From positions 124,001-188,000 of the forward strand of contig MNCI01005011.1 of NCBI GenBank assembly GCA_015680685.1: a stretch of DNA of 64,000 bases, read 5' to 3'. Both the position numbers and the translations under genes were made by a program. Below, one piece after another: positions 33,894 through 46,413 of this stretch. Each line of letters opens with the position of its first letter. Position 1 is the stretch's first letter. The DNA is from Gnetum montanum (taxonomy: Eukaryota; Streptophyta; Gnetopsida; Gnetales; Gnetaceae). A model generated the notes under the pieces. That model was not told where the DNA came from. It was given only the letters and a program-made list of their open reading frames with translations, and searched no databases.

Positions 33894-36800
33894 CTGTAAC
33901 ACTGTATGTCTTAGACAATGATGAAGTGATAATTGTTCTCTCTAGCATGCCAGGGATAGAAGCCAGGCTTACATGGTCTATCGCATCAAAGGTTATATAT
34001 TCATAAACCTGGAAAGAAAGCAAATATTAAAATCTGCAACAATACAATGTTTAATTAAATATGCCTCTATCTAATTGTTGAAATGTTAAAAATATATGCA
34101 AATAAAAATAAGTATTCGGTCCAAAAAAATGGGCAAAGTCAAGAAATACTGAAACAATCAGGCCTAAGTCGTAGGTAAATTTGATAAAAGTGTGTAAAGC
34201 ATTTTCGTGAATAATATGAGGTTTAAAAATAGAGAATATTACCTCGTCAGTTATGGCAATACAATCCATAGAGCAGCATAATTTAGCAATTGCACATAGC
34301 TCATCTTTACTAAAAACCTTCCCTGTTGGATTGTGGGGACTGTTCCGTTGAACATACAAAGATTTAAAATAATCAGATACCATGATTAATACAAAAAATA
34401 AAAGCCAAATGTGTAGAGTTTTGATAAATGTGTGCACAACCAAATGTGCAAGAAATCACTTTTTGAAATGAGATGCAAAACAGGAAAGAAAATTGAAAAT
34501 TGTTACAAGCATGTACGGAGAAAGCAGTAAAAACAGATGCTGGTAACAGAGCAAAGAGAGATGCTACGCGGCATCATAATCAAAAAGAAAAACAATCATA
34601 GTTATACTTCCAAAGAGATCAACTCAGATCTAGGACCACTATTGAAGAGCCATGCATCCTAGACAAATGATGAAAATTGAAATTCAACAATTCTGGACAT
34701 AACTTGTGATCGGAGGACAGACTTGAGCTTTTTTTCTGTACGTAGATAGAATTAACTATACATCTTTTGGTCAACTGAATGCTTGCAAGCCCAATGCTTT
34801 CTTGAAATGCATGTTAGTCCAAATTTGTGAGCAGCAGTGAAAGTGTTGTGGATTCTCCAACCAATGCTTATGATGCAAGCTTGATATGTGTTGCAAAATC
34901 AAAGCTTCACTTGCAAGATATGCTTGGATTGTATGTATTGGGGTCTACAATCTATGCTATCAAATGTTTACGTGCATTAGCATACAATTTATAAAATAAC
35001 TGAATTAAAAATGTCTTATTTCTGTATTACTAAATACTTGTTAACTTGCTCCATAACTGTTCTCAAAATGTGTCATTGCTCAGCTTGTCCAACTTTTTAA
35101 ATAACCAATGTTGCTGTGGCATATTTGCTAATACTTTGTCTTATCAGCCAACAAGTTGCAGGTTGTCACATCAATTGAGGCCTATTCCCTAGATTCATGT
35201 TTTGAGGGTAGATGTTATCTGGGCAGTTCTTCAGAGAGAATCATTGCACGCTTATAATTAAAAGTAGAGTTTTCCTTGTTGAATCTGACGGTAATGTTTC
35301 ACATAGCTTTGATGAAATGGTCCTCATCACTTGAGGAATAATTTGACACTTTCCTCATGCTGAATTGATACATCTTGTCTTTCAGTTCCTGCAGAACCTT
35401 CACAGAATGTTCATTCCAGTTATAAATAGGGAAAACCAGTAAGAATGCATTAAGAAATAGTAATAATTTTGCAAAAGATATCTTGTGCATTTGAGGTGGT
35501 TTTGCAATTGATCCATAGTTGCAAAGGTCTACAGTGACAATGAGATTCGTTTGCCTCATTCAAAAATCAAGAGGCAGCAAAGTCTTTAAGAATGTCACTT
35601 ACAGTATCAAAATTAATGAACTAGAAGTTCTAAACCATTAACTTAATTGCTTGAGCAACACACCATCCATCTCTCCTAAGAATATTTATATCAATATTCA
35701 TTAACAAATACTCATTTAATAACCAGTCTAATGAACTCTAGTATCAAAATGCAAGAAACTCACCTGTTCAATACAAATGCTTTTGTTCGACAAGTAAACG
35801 ATTTTCTAAGCTTTTCCAAATCTAATGTCCAAAGAGGAGGATCTAAAGAAACATAAACCTGCTTCCAAATAAATCCAAACTCTGAATCAGTCAATGGTAT
35901 AAAAATTATACCTGATTGCATATTAAATGTATATGATGCATTTGAAAGATTAATAAGATAGCTTACTGGAATACCTCCAGCCATTCTGATACATGCTTCA
36001 TATGTTTCATATGCTGGGTCTAGAAGCACCACTTCCTCCCCTTCATCCACAACTGTTAAAGCACAGCTATTACTTAACATTGAATCAAAGTAGGCACTGA
36101 AATGGTTTTTACTGCCAAGGAACAAATGAACCATAAGCATTGACATACTGGCCAATATTGCTGCAGCAAATGCTTCAGACTGACCACAGCATATAGCAAT
36201 TTGTTTGAGAGGATCAACTGCAATGTCCTGGCTCAACTTCAAGCCATATGCCAAAGAATCACAGAGACTTTGTACATGTCTGCGAAATAACGTCACAAAA
36301 ATGCTACTGCTTTAATAAAGTCAGAAAATGGAACAAAGTAGTTCTTTCTTTATCCAACTTTTTGATGATTTCTCCTTATGAATTTAACTAAATTATATGC
36401 AGACGAATAAAAAATAGAACATTTCTTTAAAAAACAAGCATTAACTGCATTATTAATCAAAGTACAAACCATGATATGAATCAAAAGGTTCAAATTCTGC
36501 ATACCTAAACTTTTTTACAATGTTCACAAATATTGATTGTCTATTCAATGGGACAGAAGTATGAGCCAAACTTTAAATAATCAATAAACAATATACTGGA
36601 TTCCATGATTGCTCATTTCAGCAACAGAAACAATATGAAACATCAGGAAAGATGAAGAAAAAGGAGACCTGTATTAGTTATATGGCCTTACCTCGTACAA
36701 AAGAATTGTGATCCGAATGTTTGCAGGATAAAGATTTACAACAAATTGAAGTATTTAGGATGACACCCGTTAATATTGAATTAGATTATACAAGTAGGGC

Positions 36801-38223
36801 TCTTTCTTATCCAACAGGCAAAAACAAAATTTTATTAATAAAATAAGTTTTGTACCACTAGAGTTATCAAGGGATCTTAAAAGATCAACCAATAGATGTC
36901 CAAGCTCCATTGCACAAAGTATATGAAGGGTCTTTGAGGTGTTAACCGAGTGTTACAACACTTGATTTGGAAGCTCCAGGTCATGGGTTTGATTCCAGTG
37001 GGCAAATGCTGAGTTATATAAAGTACTAATTGAACTATATACCTTAGGGTGCACCTATGTTTCACTTATTTTTGAGTTCCAACACTCCCCCATTTTTTTC
37101 GCATTGTGGTATCCTAATACATTATCAAACTAAGAAAGGATTTAATTAGTAACATACATAAATCTTTAAATGAATTGCAACATTTTTTTTTAATTGCTTG
37201 GAGGATCAATGCTCTTCCCATCAATCAGGTCCAGGAGGCTGGTAGACCAGCGAAAGGTTACCCTATTTTCTAATGGCTGTGCTCAGGCTAGAATGTGGCA
37301 TTATTTCGAGCACCTTACCATCATTCCAAATGATGCCCTTAATACCTTAACATTTTGTGTTTTACATTAGTGTTATGTTTTGAGGTAATTGTGCTGGCCA
37401 CTTTCAGAAGGATTTAAAACTGCAAATTCCTAGTTGCCCAAAATTTAAAATGACACACATTCCCCTCCCAGTAACTTGTTTAAATAACACATTTTAACTT
37501 CAATGCTATCATAATCAGGTCCGTAGCATGGTATATATCAACAAATAATACATCAAAACTGAGTTCTCCTCCATTTCTCACGTTTAACAGGGCCCAGTAA
37601 CTGGGCAATCTGGCTTAAATTAGGAATCAAGGGCACGCTTGTATGACGTCTAAACGTAGCTGCCTGCAAACCTGTATTATGTTACCTTGTCACAAGGACA
37701 GTGACAATAATTTCTGCTGCAGGATGAGAAAATGGAGCTAACTTGCCAAGAAAAAAAGCTCGCAGGCACACAGAAATTCAGCCATAGCTCGATTTTTGTT
37801 ACTAAATTACAACACTGTATACATTCAGCTATTATGCCGAAGTGTAGCAGGAAGTAAACGGTAAAACATTTCTGGGCATGCGAAGTAACGAAGATGCTGT
37901 TCAAGGGAGGGTATTCTCGCCTGTACTGATTGAAGTCGGCTCGAATAGCAGATATGGCAGCGTCCTTGATTTCAGCAGGAGCAGGGAAGTCTGGAAAACC
38001 TGCACCCATTTCCAATCTTAATGTGTTAAGTGAGATGATGATTGGAAGCAAAACTAAATTTAAATTAAAGCGGTGAGTGGGAACCTTCTGCGAGGTTGAT
38101 TGCATTGCAAGAGGAAGCGAGATGAGAAAGCTGTTGAATGGGAGAAGTTTTAAGGCAATGTGTTCTTGTTGACAGGATTTGTTTCTGTTTCAGTTGCTGT
38201 TGCTGGCTCCTCTGCTTATCCAT
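33894..38223 (-). CDS. Class-I PLP aminotransferase (kynurenine aminotransferase-like), 7 exons, C-terminus not found
   Basis: Exons on the minus strand: 38223-38085, 37999-37921, 36279-36149, 36052-35967, 35858-35764, 34339-34243, 34008-33894. Joined, they give about 247 residues with no stop. Motifs in order: NLAEGFPDFPAPAEIKD (substrate pocket), CGQSEAFAAAI (PLP phosphate loop), LLDPAYETYEACIRMAGG, NSPHNPTGKVFSK, AITDEVYE (PLP-ring Asp), and SSLSKTYSVTG with the Schiff-base Lys. Family members have about 400 residues, so about 150 C-terminal residues, including the final substrate Arg, lie in exons I could not find. Introns are GT-AG except intron 2 (GC-AG). The start MDKQ has a good context (GACATGG) about 50 bases below the predicted transcription start; an in-frame ATG 17 codons upstream lies at the transcription start itself. 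The Gln-rich N-terminus has no clear targeting peptide. The family transaminates aromatic or sulfur amino acids or kynurenine; the substrate here is unknown. Intact exons suggest a functional gene with a giant last-seen intron, but truncation is possible. Confidence 0.85.
34340..35763 (-). other. Intron 5 of the aminotransferase gene
   Basis: 1.42 kb between donor AACAG/GTGAGT and acceptor GGAACAG/TCCCC. It contains an 86-codon minus-strand open frame (35299-35559) with no recognisable content. No transposon could be identified. Confidence 0.7.
36280..37920 (-). other. Intron 2 of the aminotransferase gene (GC-AG)
   Basis: 1.64 kb. The donor reads TACAG/GCGAGA and the acceptor TTTCGCAG/ACATG. 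Only this pair keeps the frame (TAC AG|A CAT giving Tyr-Arg-His). It contains the SINE at 36937-37095 in the opposite orientation. Confidence 0.75.
36937..37095 (+). repeat. tRNA-derived SINE, copy 3, in an intron
   Basis: Best preserved box B in the window (GGTCATGGGTTTGATTCC). Box A region is GGTGTTAACCGAGTG. The body ends TTGAGTTCCAACACTCCCCC. It is antisense to the host gene. Confidence 0.7.
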
Positions 38224-38302
38224 GTCTATTATGTTTCCTCCTGAGATACGGTAAACCCCCAGCCTTATCCTCACTCTCGTATGTCTTGAGTATTTGTCAT
38301 GG

Positions 38303-38317
38303 TATATATATATATAT
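38303..38317 (-). promoter_or_regulatory. TATA box of the aminotransferase gene
   Basis: An alternating TATATATATATATA stretch, 80-94 bases upstream of the MDKQ start codon. It predicts a leader of about 50 bases and supports the choice of that start. Confidence 0.5.
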
Positions 38318-39929
38318 GGATCATATTCTACGAGATGTTTACGTTAATGGTAAGAGCTTTAGTATGGAAACTCAGCTCAGATATTTAATTTCCATGGGTA
38401 ATAAAAATAACAATGACGTGTCAGGGTTAAAAGCTCATGATAAGCAATGTTGAGTTATATAATTTAAACTAAATATTTTTACTTACATCCACTGTGGCAC
38501 CTTAGATCAATTGGATCAATTTCAAAGTTCCTTTTATGAATTTTTCTTTTTCTTTTTATAACTCAGAATTCAACCTTTGATCTGGGCTACCATGCAAAGA
38601 TTCTACCACTATGTTAACATCTCATTGTTACAAGGTATTGGTATTCTCAACCCTATCGTGACATCATTCAACAACATGACTGTGGCTTTGAATGTATACA
38701 TCATTTATTTTCACTTTTGTTTATATGAAGCCTTTAGTAGGAAGTGAAAACTCACACAAGGATAAGGTCTAATTGTTTGCCTACCCATGCTATCTAGTAA
38801 CCTCTACTTACAAGGCATCCACATTGTCAACTCTATTGTGATATCATTCAATAACCCATGCTTCACTTATGATCCTAAATTTATACATAATTTTTCTTTT
38901 TTTTTTTGTTTACAACCAATTTTTTCCCAATGGATCTAATTTTTCTCTCTCCAATTTTTCCCAACTGATGCTGAAATTTATGTTTCTTTTATTGATGCAA
39001 AAATATTTATTAATTCAAAGAATGCTAATTTACAAGTTGGTGAGCAAAAGTTTAATATGCCTTCTTTTAATGATGTTGAAGCAACTAAGACAACTGATTT
39101 TGCTCTCCTAATGATGTATGCAAGTCATTGGTAGCTAATCTTACATCATGATATGTGTTCATTCAAATTTTGGATTATTGACCTCATTATCAAAGTTTTG
39201 CTTCATAATGAAATGATATGATGCAATAACATGATAATCAAGTCATTTATACCAAATATTATTCTTTTTTTTTTCTATTTGTTGAGCTAGGCAATACTTC
39301 AATCATGTAATGTACCCTAAACATAGGATTATTTATACATAAGCATGCAATATTGATCATTTGTAAGTGAACTCCACCTTTTGATGTCGAATCTGAAAAA
39401 TATTTTAAAATTCCATATTTTATTAAGTTATTTAATCTTACATTTCTTTTTTAGAAAGTTGAGAAAAAGATTGTTAGTCTTCTTAATCCCATTAAGCATA
39501 TAGAATCTATTTTTACAACATGTGTTTCTCATAGAAGTTTTTTGTTGAAATCAATCTTTTCAATGATAAAAAGTATTTAGTATTACAAGAAAGCAAGAAG
39601 ACTTACATTCAGCTAAACATGTATTATAATCTTCCTAATTTTTGCAATTTTTATCGTCGTGAAAATCATTTGTTTAATGTCTGAGCTTTTCTATTCAAAA
39701 AAACATATTGAGGAAATGAAAAAACATAGTGAATTTGAGGAAAGAAAAAAAAATAATTTAAAGTTGAAGATACAAAAAAAAAAAAAAAAAAAAAGTTACT
39801 ATTAAAAANATAAGAATGATCAAATGATAATGAAGATTCTATGAATATTTTTTTTCTACATGAAGTATTGAGCAATCCAAACAGATAACCCGTTAAGGAA
39901 ACTTTTCCCTCTTTTGACAAGAATACCAT
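38318..39929. other. Upstream flank of the aminotransferase gene, no gene recognised
   Basis: AT-rich. A diverged direct repeat of about 110 bases lies at 38610-38725 and 38800-38900 (ACAAGG..TT..C..CTCAACCCTAT / AATGACATCATTCAAYAAC). A plus-strand 80-codon Leu-rich open frame (38869-39111) is low complexity and unrecognised. A poly-A run with one N (39809) is near 39773-39815. This DNA is the left flank of element D. Confidence 0.4.
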
Positions 39930-40948
39930 TGATGAGCAACGAGGTACCCCTACGCTCAACCATACGAATACGAGCGTTTCACGCACGATTCGGTTGAATT
40001 CCAAAGACTAAGTGCTTATGTGCCCTTATGGAACAAGGATGGGTTGGTTGATTGTTGTCTTCCCAAGCTTACCTATATATCACGATTGTATGGTTAAGTA
40101 AGCTTGAGGCATATCATTTTTATAGCTTTTATATTTTTATGTCCTGCACTAGTAGGGAAGGAGAGAGGTAACTAAGTAACTAATTTAACTTAACTACTCA
40201 TTAACTAAGTTCTAACTAATCCTAACACCAGCATCCATTTCCACTTGTTGTACACATCCTGAACTAGTGCAACACTCCTAGGATTACCAAACGCTAATTG
40301 TTATTGGGTTACCAAGCATTACATGTATGCTCGAAGCGGTCGTGCTTGTGTAATCTAACGATTTGCTTAATTGATCAAAATGAATTGTTGTGCTAATAAC
40401 AGAAATGTAAAGTGCAAAAAATAAAATAAATGCATAAGAAAATAAAATAAAAGAAATGTGTAAGAAAACAAATCTCATGTGTTGCAAGGATGAATCAAAG
40501 AGCTTGTTTTTATTGCTGTAAACAAGGTGTGCTTAGGTACACAATGCTCAAATAAAGATCTGTCCACACTTAGACCTCCTGCTGCAGGCACTTGGAAAAT
40601 GCTTTAACTTTCAAACAGACTACAAGAGTTTCGCTACTTGACTGCTAAAAGACTTATTTTCGATTGTGCACCTAAGCACTGTATTTATAGACTTGGGAGC
40701 AACTACTCTAATAATTAGAGTAATTGCTCTAATAATTAGAACAACTACTAAAGTAACTGCTAGAGTAACCACTCTAATAATTAGAATAACTGCTAGAGTA
40801 ACCACTAGAGTAACCACTCTAATAATTAGAATAACTGCTAAAGTAACGGTTAGAGTAACCACTCTAATAATTAGAATAATTACTAGAGTAACCGTTAGAG
40901 TAACCACTCTAATAATTAGAGTAACTACTAGAGTAACCACTCTCATCA
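39930..40948 (-). repeat. 3' LTR of element D
   Basis: 1019 bp; the plus strand reads TGATGAGCAACG to CTCATCA. The TATA box on the minus strand is TCTATAAATACAG (near 40680-40692). The U3 between the LTR start (40948) and TATA is filled by about eight imperfect tandem units. The polypurine tract (ATGGGGGTA on the minus strand) is at 40949-40957. Confidence 0.9.
40694..40946 (-). repeat. Tandem repeat array in U3 of element D 3' LTR
   Basis: Units of about 15-33 bases alternate the near-palindrome CTCTAATAATTAGAG with GTAACTRCTAGAGTAACC. The longer stop-free frames on both strands here (repeats of TLII/RVT type) are products of the repeat, not genes. The 5' LTR has a shorter version at 57320-57540. 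Confidence 0.85.
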
Positions 40949-40960
40949 TACCCCCATGAC

Positions 40961-43100
40961 TGAATGAAAACTCCTTCTCAAGTTCCTTAAAAAATATTGA
41001 GAAGGTATGGGATTATTGACTAATTGACAACTGACGGTGGAATGGGATGACAGACTCAACGTGAGCAATAAATAGATGAATAAGCATATTACAACATTAG
41101 TGTTCATGACCATTGTGGTGAACACTCATACATAAATGACATCCAAGCCTTTATTTGGTAGCTTGAAGAAAAAGAGAGAGAGAGAAAGAAGATGGAGCAT
41201 GTTGCCACCAATGTTGAGATTGCGCCTTCCGTTGTTTATCCATAGCCATGCCACCAAACTTGCTCCTTTTGTAAATGCTCTAGTTCTAGTCCATCTTGAG
41301 TGCTTTCTCCAAGCCCAATCCATTATTTGTATGATCACCATTTGCACACACAACATAGTCACAAATGAGAAAGGATAGATAATCTACAATGTAGTTGATA
41401 CCTTGCCTCGATATGAAATGCATTGGCTAAGTTGTGGTTATGGCAAAAACTAGTTCAAAGATTTATCACTGACAACTACCCAAGGTGTAGGGGTTAGGCA
41501 ATTAGTAAAATGGAAAAAATTGAAAAATTTGTGCCAAGGCTCCCACGACTAAGAGCGAACCTTTGGTAGCTATAAAATGGAAAAACATGAGGAATAAGAA
41601 AGATGAAAAATATCAATGGCAATGCCAATAAAACGGATGTCATGGATGGGGATGAAACAAGAAATGATTGATTGCAGGAAATGTTTAAGGAAAAGAAGTT
41701 AACAATTGCACCAAAAAAGAAATGCCAGTTGGTCCTCCCCAAAGCAGACTCATGCCCTTTATGCCCTAACAAATCCACAAACCAAAGAGTCCGTAGGCTC
41801 TAGGAATGTCATTTGGAAGCAAGAGTTAAAAACTTACCCACAAGAATTCACCAAAGAAAAATAATGCATCAACCTAGAACAGACTAATGATAAAACCAGC
41901 AATGAGGTGGAAAATGGGAAGAAAGATGGAGAGGAGACAATGGAATGGAATCCCAAGAACAAGGTTGTGTAATGCCCCTTGTGTATTTCATGTTTAAGAT
42001 AACTGAGTAGAACTCATCCCAAATCCAGACTCAAACCAACCACATTCAGTGACCTCGCATCAATACACTTGGCCAATCCATCCTCCTGAGGTAACAAGAA
42101 TGTTTCCACAAAGAGTGACCACCATCCCAAGGAGAGTGAGATGGAGAAGTAGGAAGCAAGAAAGGGCCTTAGTTAGAGAGAACCTTCAGGCATGGGTAAC
42201 ATGTCTTTCTAGTGTCATAACCAGTGCTTATAGCCCATATTGCTTTATTATGTCTAAGGGGTGTGCTTTGAATTCTCACCTTTTTCCCTTTTTTCTCTTT
42301 TTTTTTTGATGTTTATGTGTGAGAACCACACCATGCAAAGGTTTATTTTTATTTACTCAGCTTTCTAATATTTGAACAATGTCAGAATAGCGAAAAACCC
42401 AAGAAAAAGCATCCAAGCACCCAAGAGAATGGCCAGCACCAATGCATCGAATCCTGTTGAAGTCACACCCTTTTCATCCTTTGGGTCTTTCCTTGGTTTG
42501 AAAAATACCCAACCACCAATTCATTAACAAGTTTACTTAGAAAAAGGGGACTATATAGTTCCAAGCCAAAAGGAGACCATAGAGTTGTATGGATGAGTGG
42601 ACAACATGGACTCATTGCTTGTTTTACCAAAAGAACCATACCTTCATATCGGCATCATAATTCAAAGGTAAAAACCAAACATTAGCAATCAATATGATAT
42701 AATTCAATCCACCATAATGAGCACTTATTAGATGACGAATAAAATTAAAGCAAGCAAACAAAGAAACAGTAAAAACATGAACAATGGTGTAAAACAAAAA
42801 TAAGAAAAGTTGAAAGAATGTGTAAAACAAAAAATATGTAAAAAAAAATTCAAAAAGAACTAAGGGCCTAAAACGGTTAGCATAGGTGGCCATCTCCCCC
42901 ACGACTAAGTTGGAAGGAGGAGATCTGAAATAGTGAGCAGGGTTGTCCATCAAGAGAGGTAGCATGTGTATTGACTATCCTAAGCTCCTGGAAAGCTTTG
43001 GTTTATTGCACTTTGATCAACATTTTCTTATCCAGGCTCTCAGGTTTGTATATTTTCATGGCCCCTGAAGGAAAAGTTACATAAATAATATAAGGTCCTT
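40961..43100 (-). other. Post-pol region of element D
   Basis: It contains the shared spacer (complement of GGGAGGACC...TGGCATTTC near 41725-41750) and, close to pol, the T-rich TTTTGTTTTACAC tract (42770-42850 on the plus strand as A-rich). The sequence AATAATCCCATACCTTCTCAATA before the polypurine tract is the same as that following the extra ORF in B, C and E. The ORF itself is missing. Confidence 0.55.
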
Positions 43101-46100
43101 ATCACAGTGTTTGAAATTTAGTACGTTGTGGCACATGTGTTGGATTCCAGTAGAGAACCTTATCTCTTGGCTGATATTTAGCTTTCTTAATTTTTAGGTC
43201 ATGACGTTGTTTATTGAAGGACTTGTGCAATTTATTAGATGACAGGGCAGCTAATCGATTTTCATCTAGCTAGTTAAGGGTTAGTAACCATTATTTCTGT
43301 GCTAGATCAAGGTCAAGGTTGAGGTCACATGTCGTGGATAGTGTACAAAGCTTAGTTTGAATGGAAAGTGTTAGTAATTTATTATACACTAACTCATAGG
43401 GAAAGTAGCCTATAGGGAGTTTCCATGTGGAGCAGTATGCCCAAAGAGCATCATTCAGTTTAGTGCTCTAGTATTACCTAAATTTGCTAATGGTTCTTGT
43501 CAATATCTTTGTAATCTCCTTGTTGGTGACTTCTACTTGACTGTTCGCTTGGGGGTGTTATGGTGTAGTCATTTTATGCTCAAACCCTAAGCATTGCATT
43601 AATTTCTAAAACGTTGCACCTGTGAAGTGTGTACCATTATCTGAAATAAGTGCATGCGGCACACCAAACCTGTTTATTATTTATTGTTGAACAAATCGTG
43701 CAGCTGTAGATGATGTACAATCTTTAACAGCAGCTGCTTTGGCCCATTTTGTTAGGTAATCAATGGCAACAATAATATAATATTTTTCATTGAACATTAG
43801 TGTAATCGCCCCCATAAAATCAATTCCCCAAATGTCGAAGCATTCTAATGGTTGAATCCATTATTGTGAGCCCTCCATTCTAGCAATCATTCCCCCATCA
43901 CGTTGACAGTGCTCACAAGATTGGACGAGACAATGGGTGTCTTGAAATAATGTAGGCCAATAATATCCTACAAGCAGGATCTTGATGGCCATTTGTCTCC
44001 CAGCGTAATGACCTCCACAAGGACCCTCATGAACATCTTGGAAAACTCGCAGTTGATCTATATCAGAAACACACCATCGAACCAAGCCATCAGGATACAC
44101 TTTGTAAAGTTGCCCATTGATCTCCATAAACTACTTGGCTCGATGAAGAAACTATTGTTTCTTCTTAAGGTTTAATTCTTGTGGTGTTTGTTGGGTGAGA
44201 AGATAGGTAAGAATGCTACTGTACTAGTTTGTCTCCGTGGGTGATTAATTATTCACTACACCAGTAAAGAGGAATTCATTAGGGAAATGATCAGAAATTG
44301 GATACTCATCCTCTTTGTTGTTCCATTGTAACCGAGATAAATGATCAGTAACTACATTCTCAGTGCCCTTGCAAGTGATCATCGTTAAATCGAACTCTTA
44401 TAAGATTACAAGCCATCGTATGATACGAGGGCTTACCATTGGCTTATTCATGAGGAACCGAATTGCACTATGATCTGTATGTATATATACTTTATATCCC
44501 AATACATAGTGTCTAAACTTTTCTAGTGCAAACACTACAACCATTAATTCTTTTTGTGTGGTAGTGTAGTTAAGTTGTGCACCAGTGATACTTCTCCTTG
44601 CATAGTGGATGTAATAAGGATGCTTTTGTTCATCTAACTTTGTAAGTACAACTCCTAAAGCATAGTTGGATGTGTTAATCATGATATGGAATGGTTTGGA
44701 CCAGTTAGGAGCTTGTAAAATGGGTGTTTCTACTAGCTTCTGTTTCAGAGCTTGGAAAGCTAATTTGCATTCTTTGGTCCACTCGAAAGGTATGTCCTTT
44801 TTTGTTAATTCCACCAATGGTTTGGCAACCTTTAAAAAGTTCTCAATAAATCTCCTATAGTAGCCAGTATGTCCAAGGAATGACCAAATATCTTTGACAA
44901 TTTCTGGTTGACGGGTAATTCCTTAGATAATTTTGATTTTCTTGGGGTCTACCTCTATCCTTGTGTGTGAGATTTTGTGCCCTAGTACTACGCCTTCTTG
45001 GACCATTAAATGGCTTTTCTACCAGTTGAGCCTCAAATTGGTTTCTACACATCTTTTTAACACTTGCTCCAATTGGTCCAAGGCTTGATCAAAGTTTGGT
45101 CCATAAGTGAAGAAGTCATCCATAAAGACCTCCACGCGATTCCCTATTTGCTGTTGGAATATGCTTAGAACTAGTCGTTGAAATGTTGTAGGGGCATTGC
45201 ACAAGATAAACAACATCTGTTTATATGCGAACCTTCCCCAAAGACTAGTGAAAGTAGTCTTGGCTTAGTCTTCTAGAGCTATGTATATTTGGTTATATCT
45301 GCTATATCCATCTAGAAAACTATAATAGCGATGCCTTGCGATGGTGTCTAAGACTTGGTCAACAAATGGCAATGGAAAGTGATCTTTGAACGTTGCCATA
45401 TTTGGTAGCCTGAAATCTATGCACACCCTCCAATTGCCTCCCTTTTTACGCACAATAACTAAGGGGCTAAACCATTCGTTATTAGTAATGAGGTATATGA
45501 ACCTATCCTTGAGAAGCTATTCAATTTCTTCCTTAACTACTTGCTTCAGCTTAGGGTTCAATCGCCTCTGCGGTTGTCTTCAAGGCTTCATGGAGGGGTT
45601 AGTGTAAATTCTATGTTGGCATATCCTAGGATCTATTCTATTTAATTCGAAATATGACCAAGCGAAGGCTTTTGACCATTTATTTATTAGCTTCAATAGT
45701 TCTTTTTTCTATTGAGGAGCAAGCTTAGTGTTGATAATTACTGATTTTTCATTTTTAAGGAATGTGTATTCCATACTGGTGGGCAATGGTTTCAGCTCAA
45801 GGGGCTCCTGATTAAATTTCTTAGGGATTTCCAACTTCCCCTAGTTGATATTTTCAAGGTTAAGACTTGGAAGCTGGCGGTGGACTTGCTCTAATGCGTT
45901 TATGCTATCGATGTAAGCATAAGTCAAATCCTCAGGTTGTTCCATGCATATGAGTGAACTGCTTTCTTGATCAGTTCTTAGCCACTCGGTGTCTTCCTGT
46001 CGTGTGGCTACTACATACATGCATCTTTGTATGTTAATCACTTGTGCACACTGATTGCATGCAGGCAATGCTAAACTTTGCACAAACCATAACCTCTACA

Positions 46101-46413
46101 CAGAATTACACCTTGTGTCACTATATGCGATACATATAACTTTCTTCTTCTCGATCTTTCCAAATGTATTTTCCTTTGATATTTCTAGGGAAAGATCATG
46201 GATTCCTAGGTGTACGTAAATGGTGCTTAGCCATGCTTTTTCCATTATGATTAGGAAGTCCCCCTTACAGTGTTTTCCTAAATCACTAGGAAGTTAGCTA
46301 GGTACAACCACCCATAAATAGTGGTAACAATGTCCTCCACCAATCCCAATGGGATAGTGATGGATTGGTCAGCCAACTCTAGACAAATGTTGCTCTTTTT
46401 CAATGGAGGTAAG
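43101..46413 (-). pseudogene. pol: pol of element D: RT, RNase H, integrase (broken)
   Basis: RT: WRVCIDFR and HFPLPFVDQVLDTI (45453-45265), active site VFMDDFFTYG (near 45130). RNase H lies at 44817-44398; the first catalytic Asp is Asn (INTSNYA for the usual D.S.YA), while the Glu (KELM) and last Asp (TDHSA) remain. The integrase zinc domain (44127-43861) has GGHY and YYWPTLF, then CEHCQ. The core keeps all three acidic motifs: AIDYLTKW, SDNGTHF and QVEVTNKEI. It ends without a chromodomain. About ten stops or frameshifts are spread along it. The upstream junction is element E. Confidence 0.85.

Noticed and set aside
35299-35559. 86-codon frame inside intron 5 as an extra exon
   Set aside because: Exons 5 and 6 join directly in frame, and the frame resembles no aminotransferase sequence.
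33894-38223. Reading the aminotransferase as a processed pseudogene or as ISS1/VAS1-type
   Set aside because: Introns with proper splice sites exclude a processed copy, and the motif set (NLAEGFPDF, SPHNPTGKVF, SLSKTYSVTG) fits the kynurenine aminotransferase-like group rather than ISS1/VAS1.
40620-40959. Two overlapping 97-109 codon frames of repeated TLII/RVT residues, and similar at 57254-57488
   Set aside because: Products of the U3 tandem repeat, whose unit lengths keep both strands open; located upstream of an LTR TATA box.
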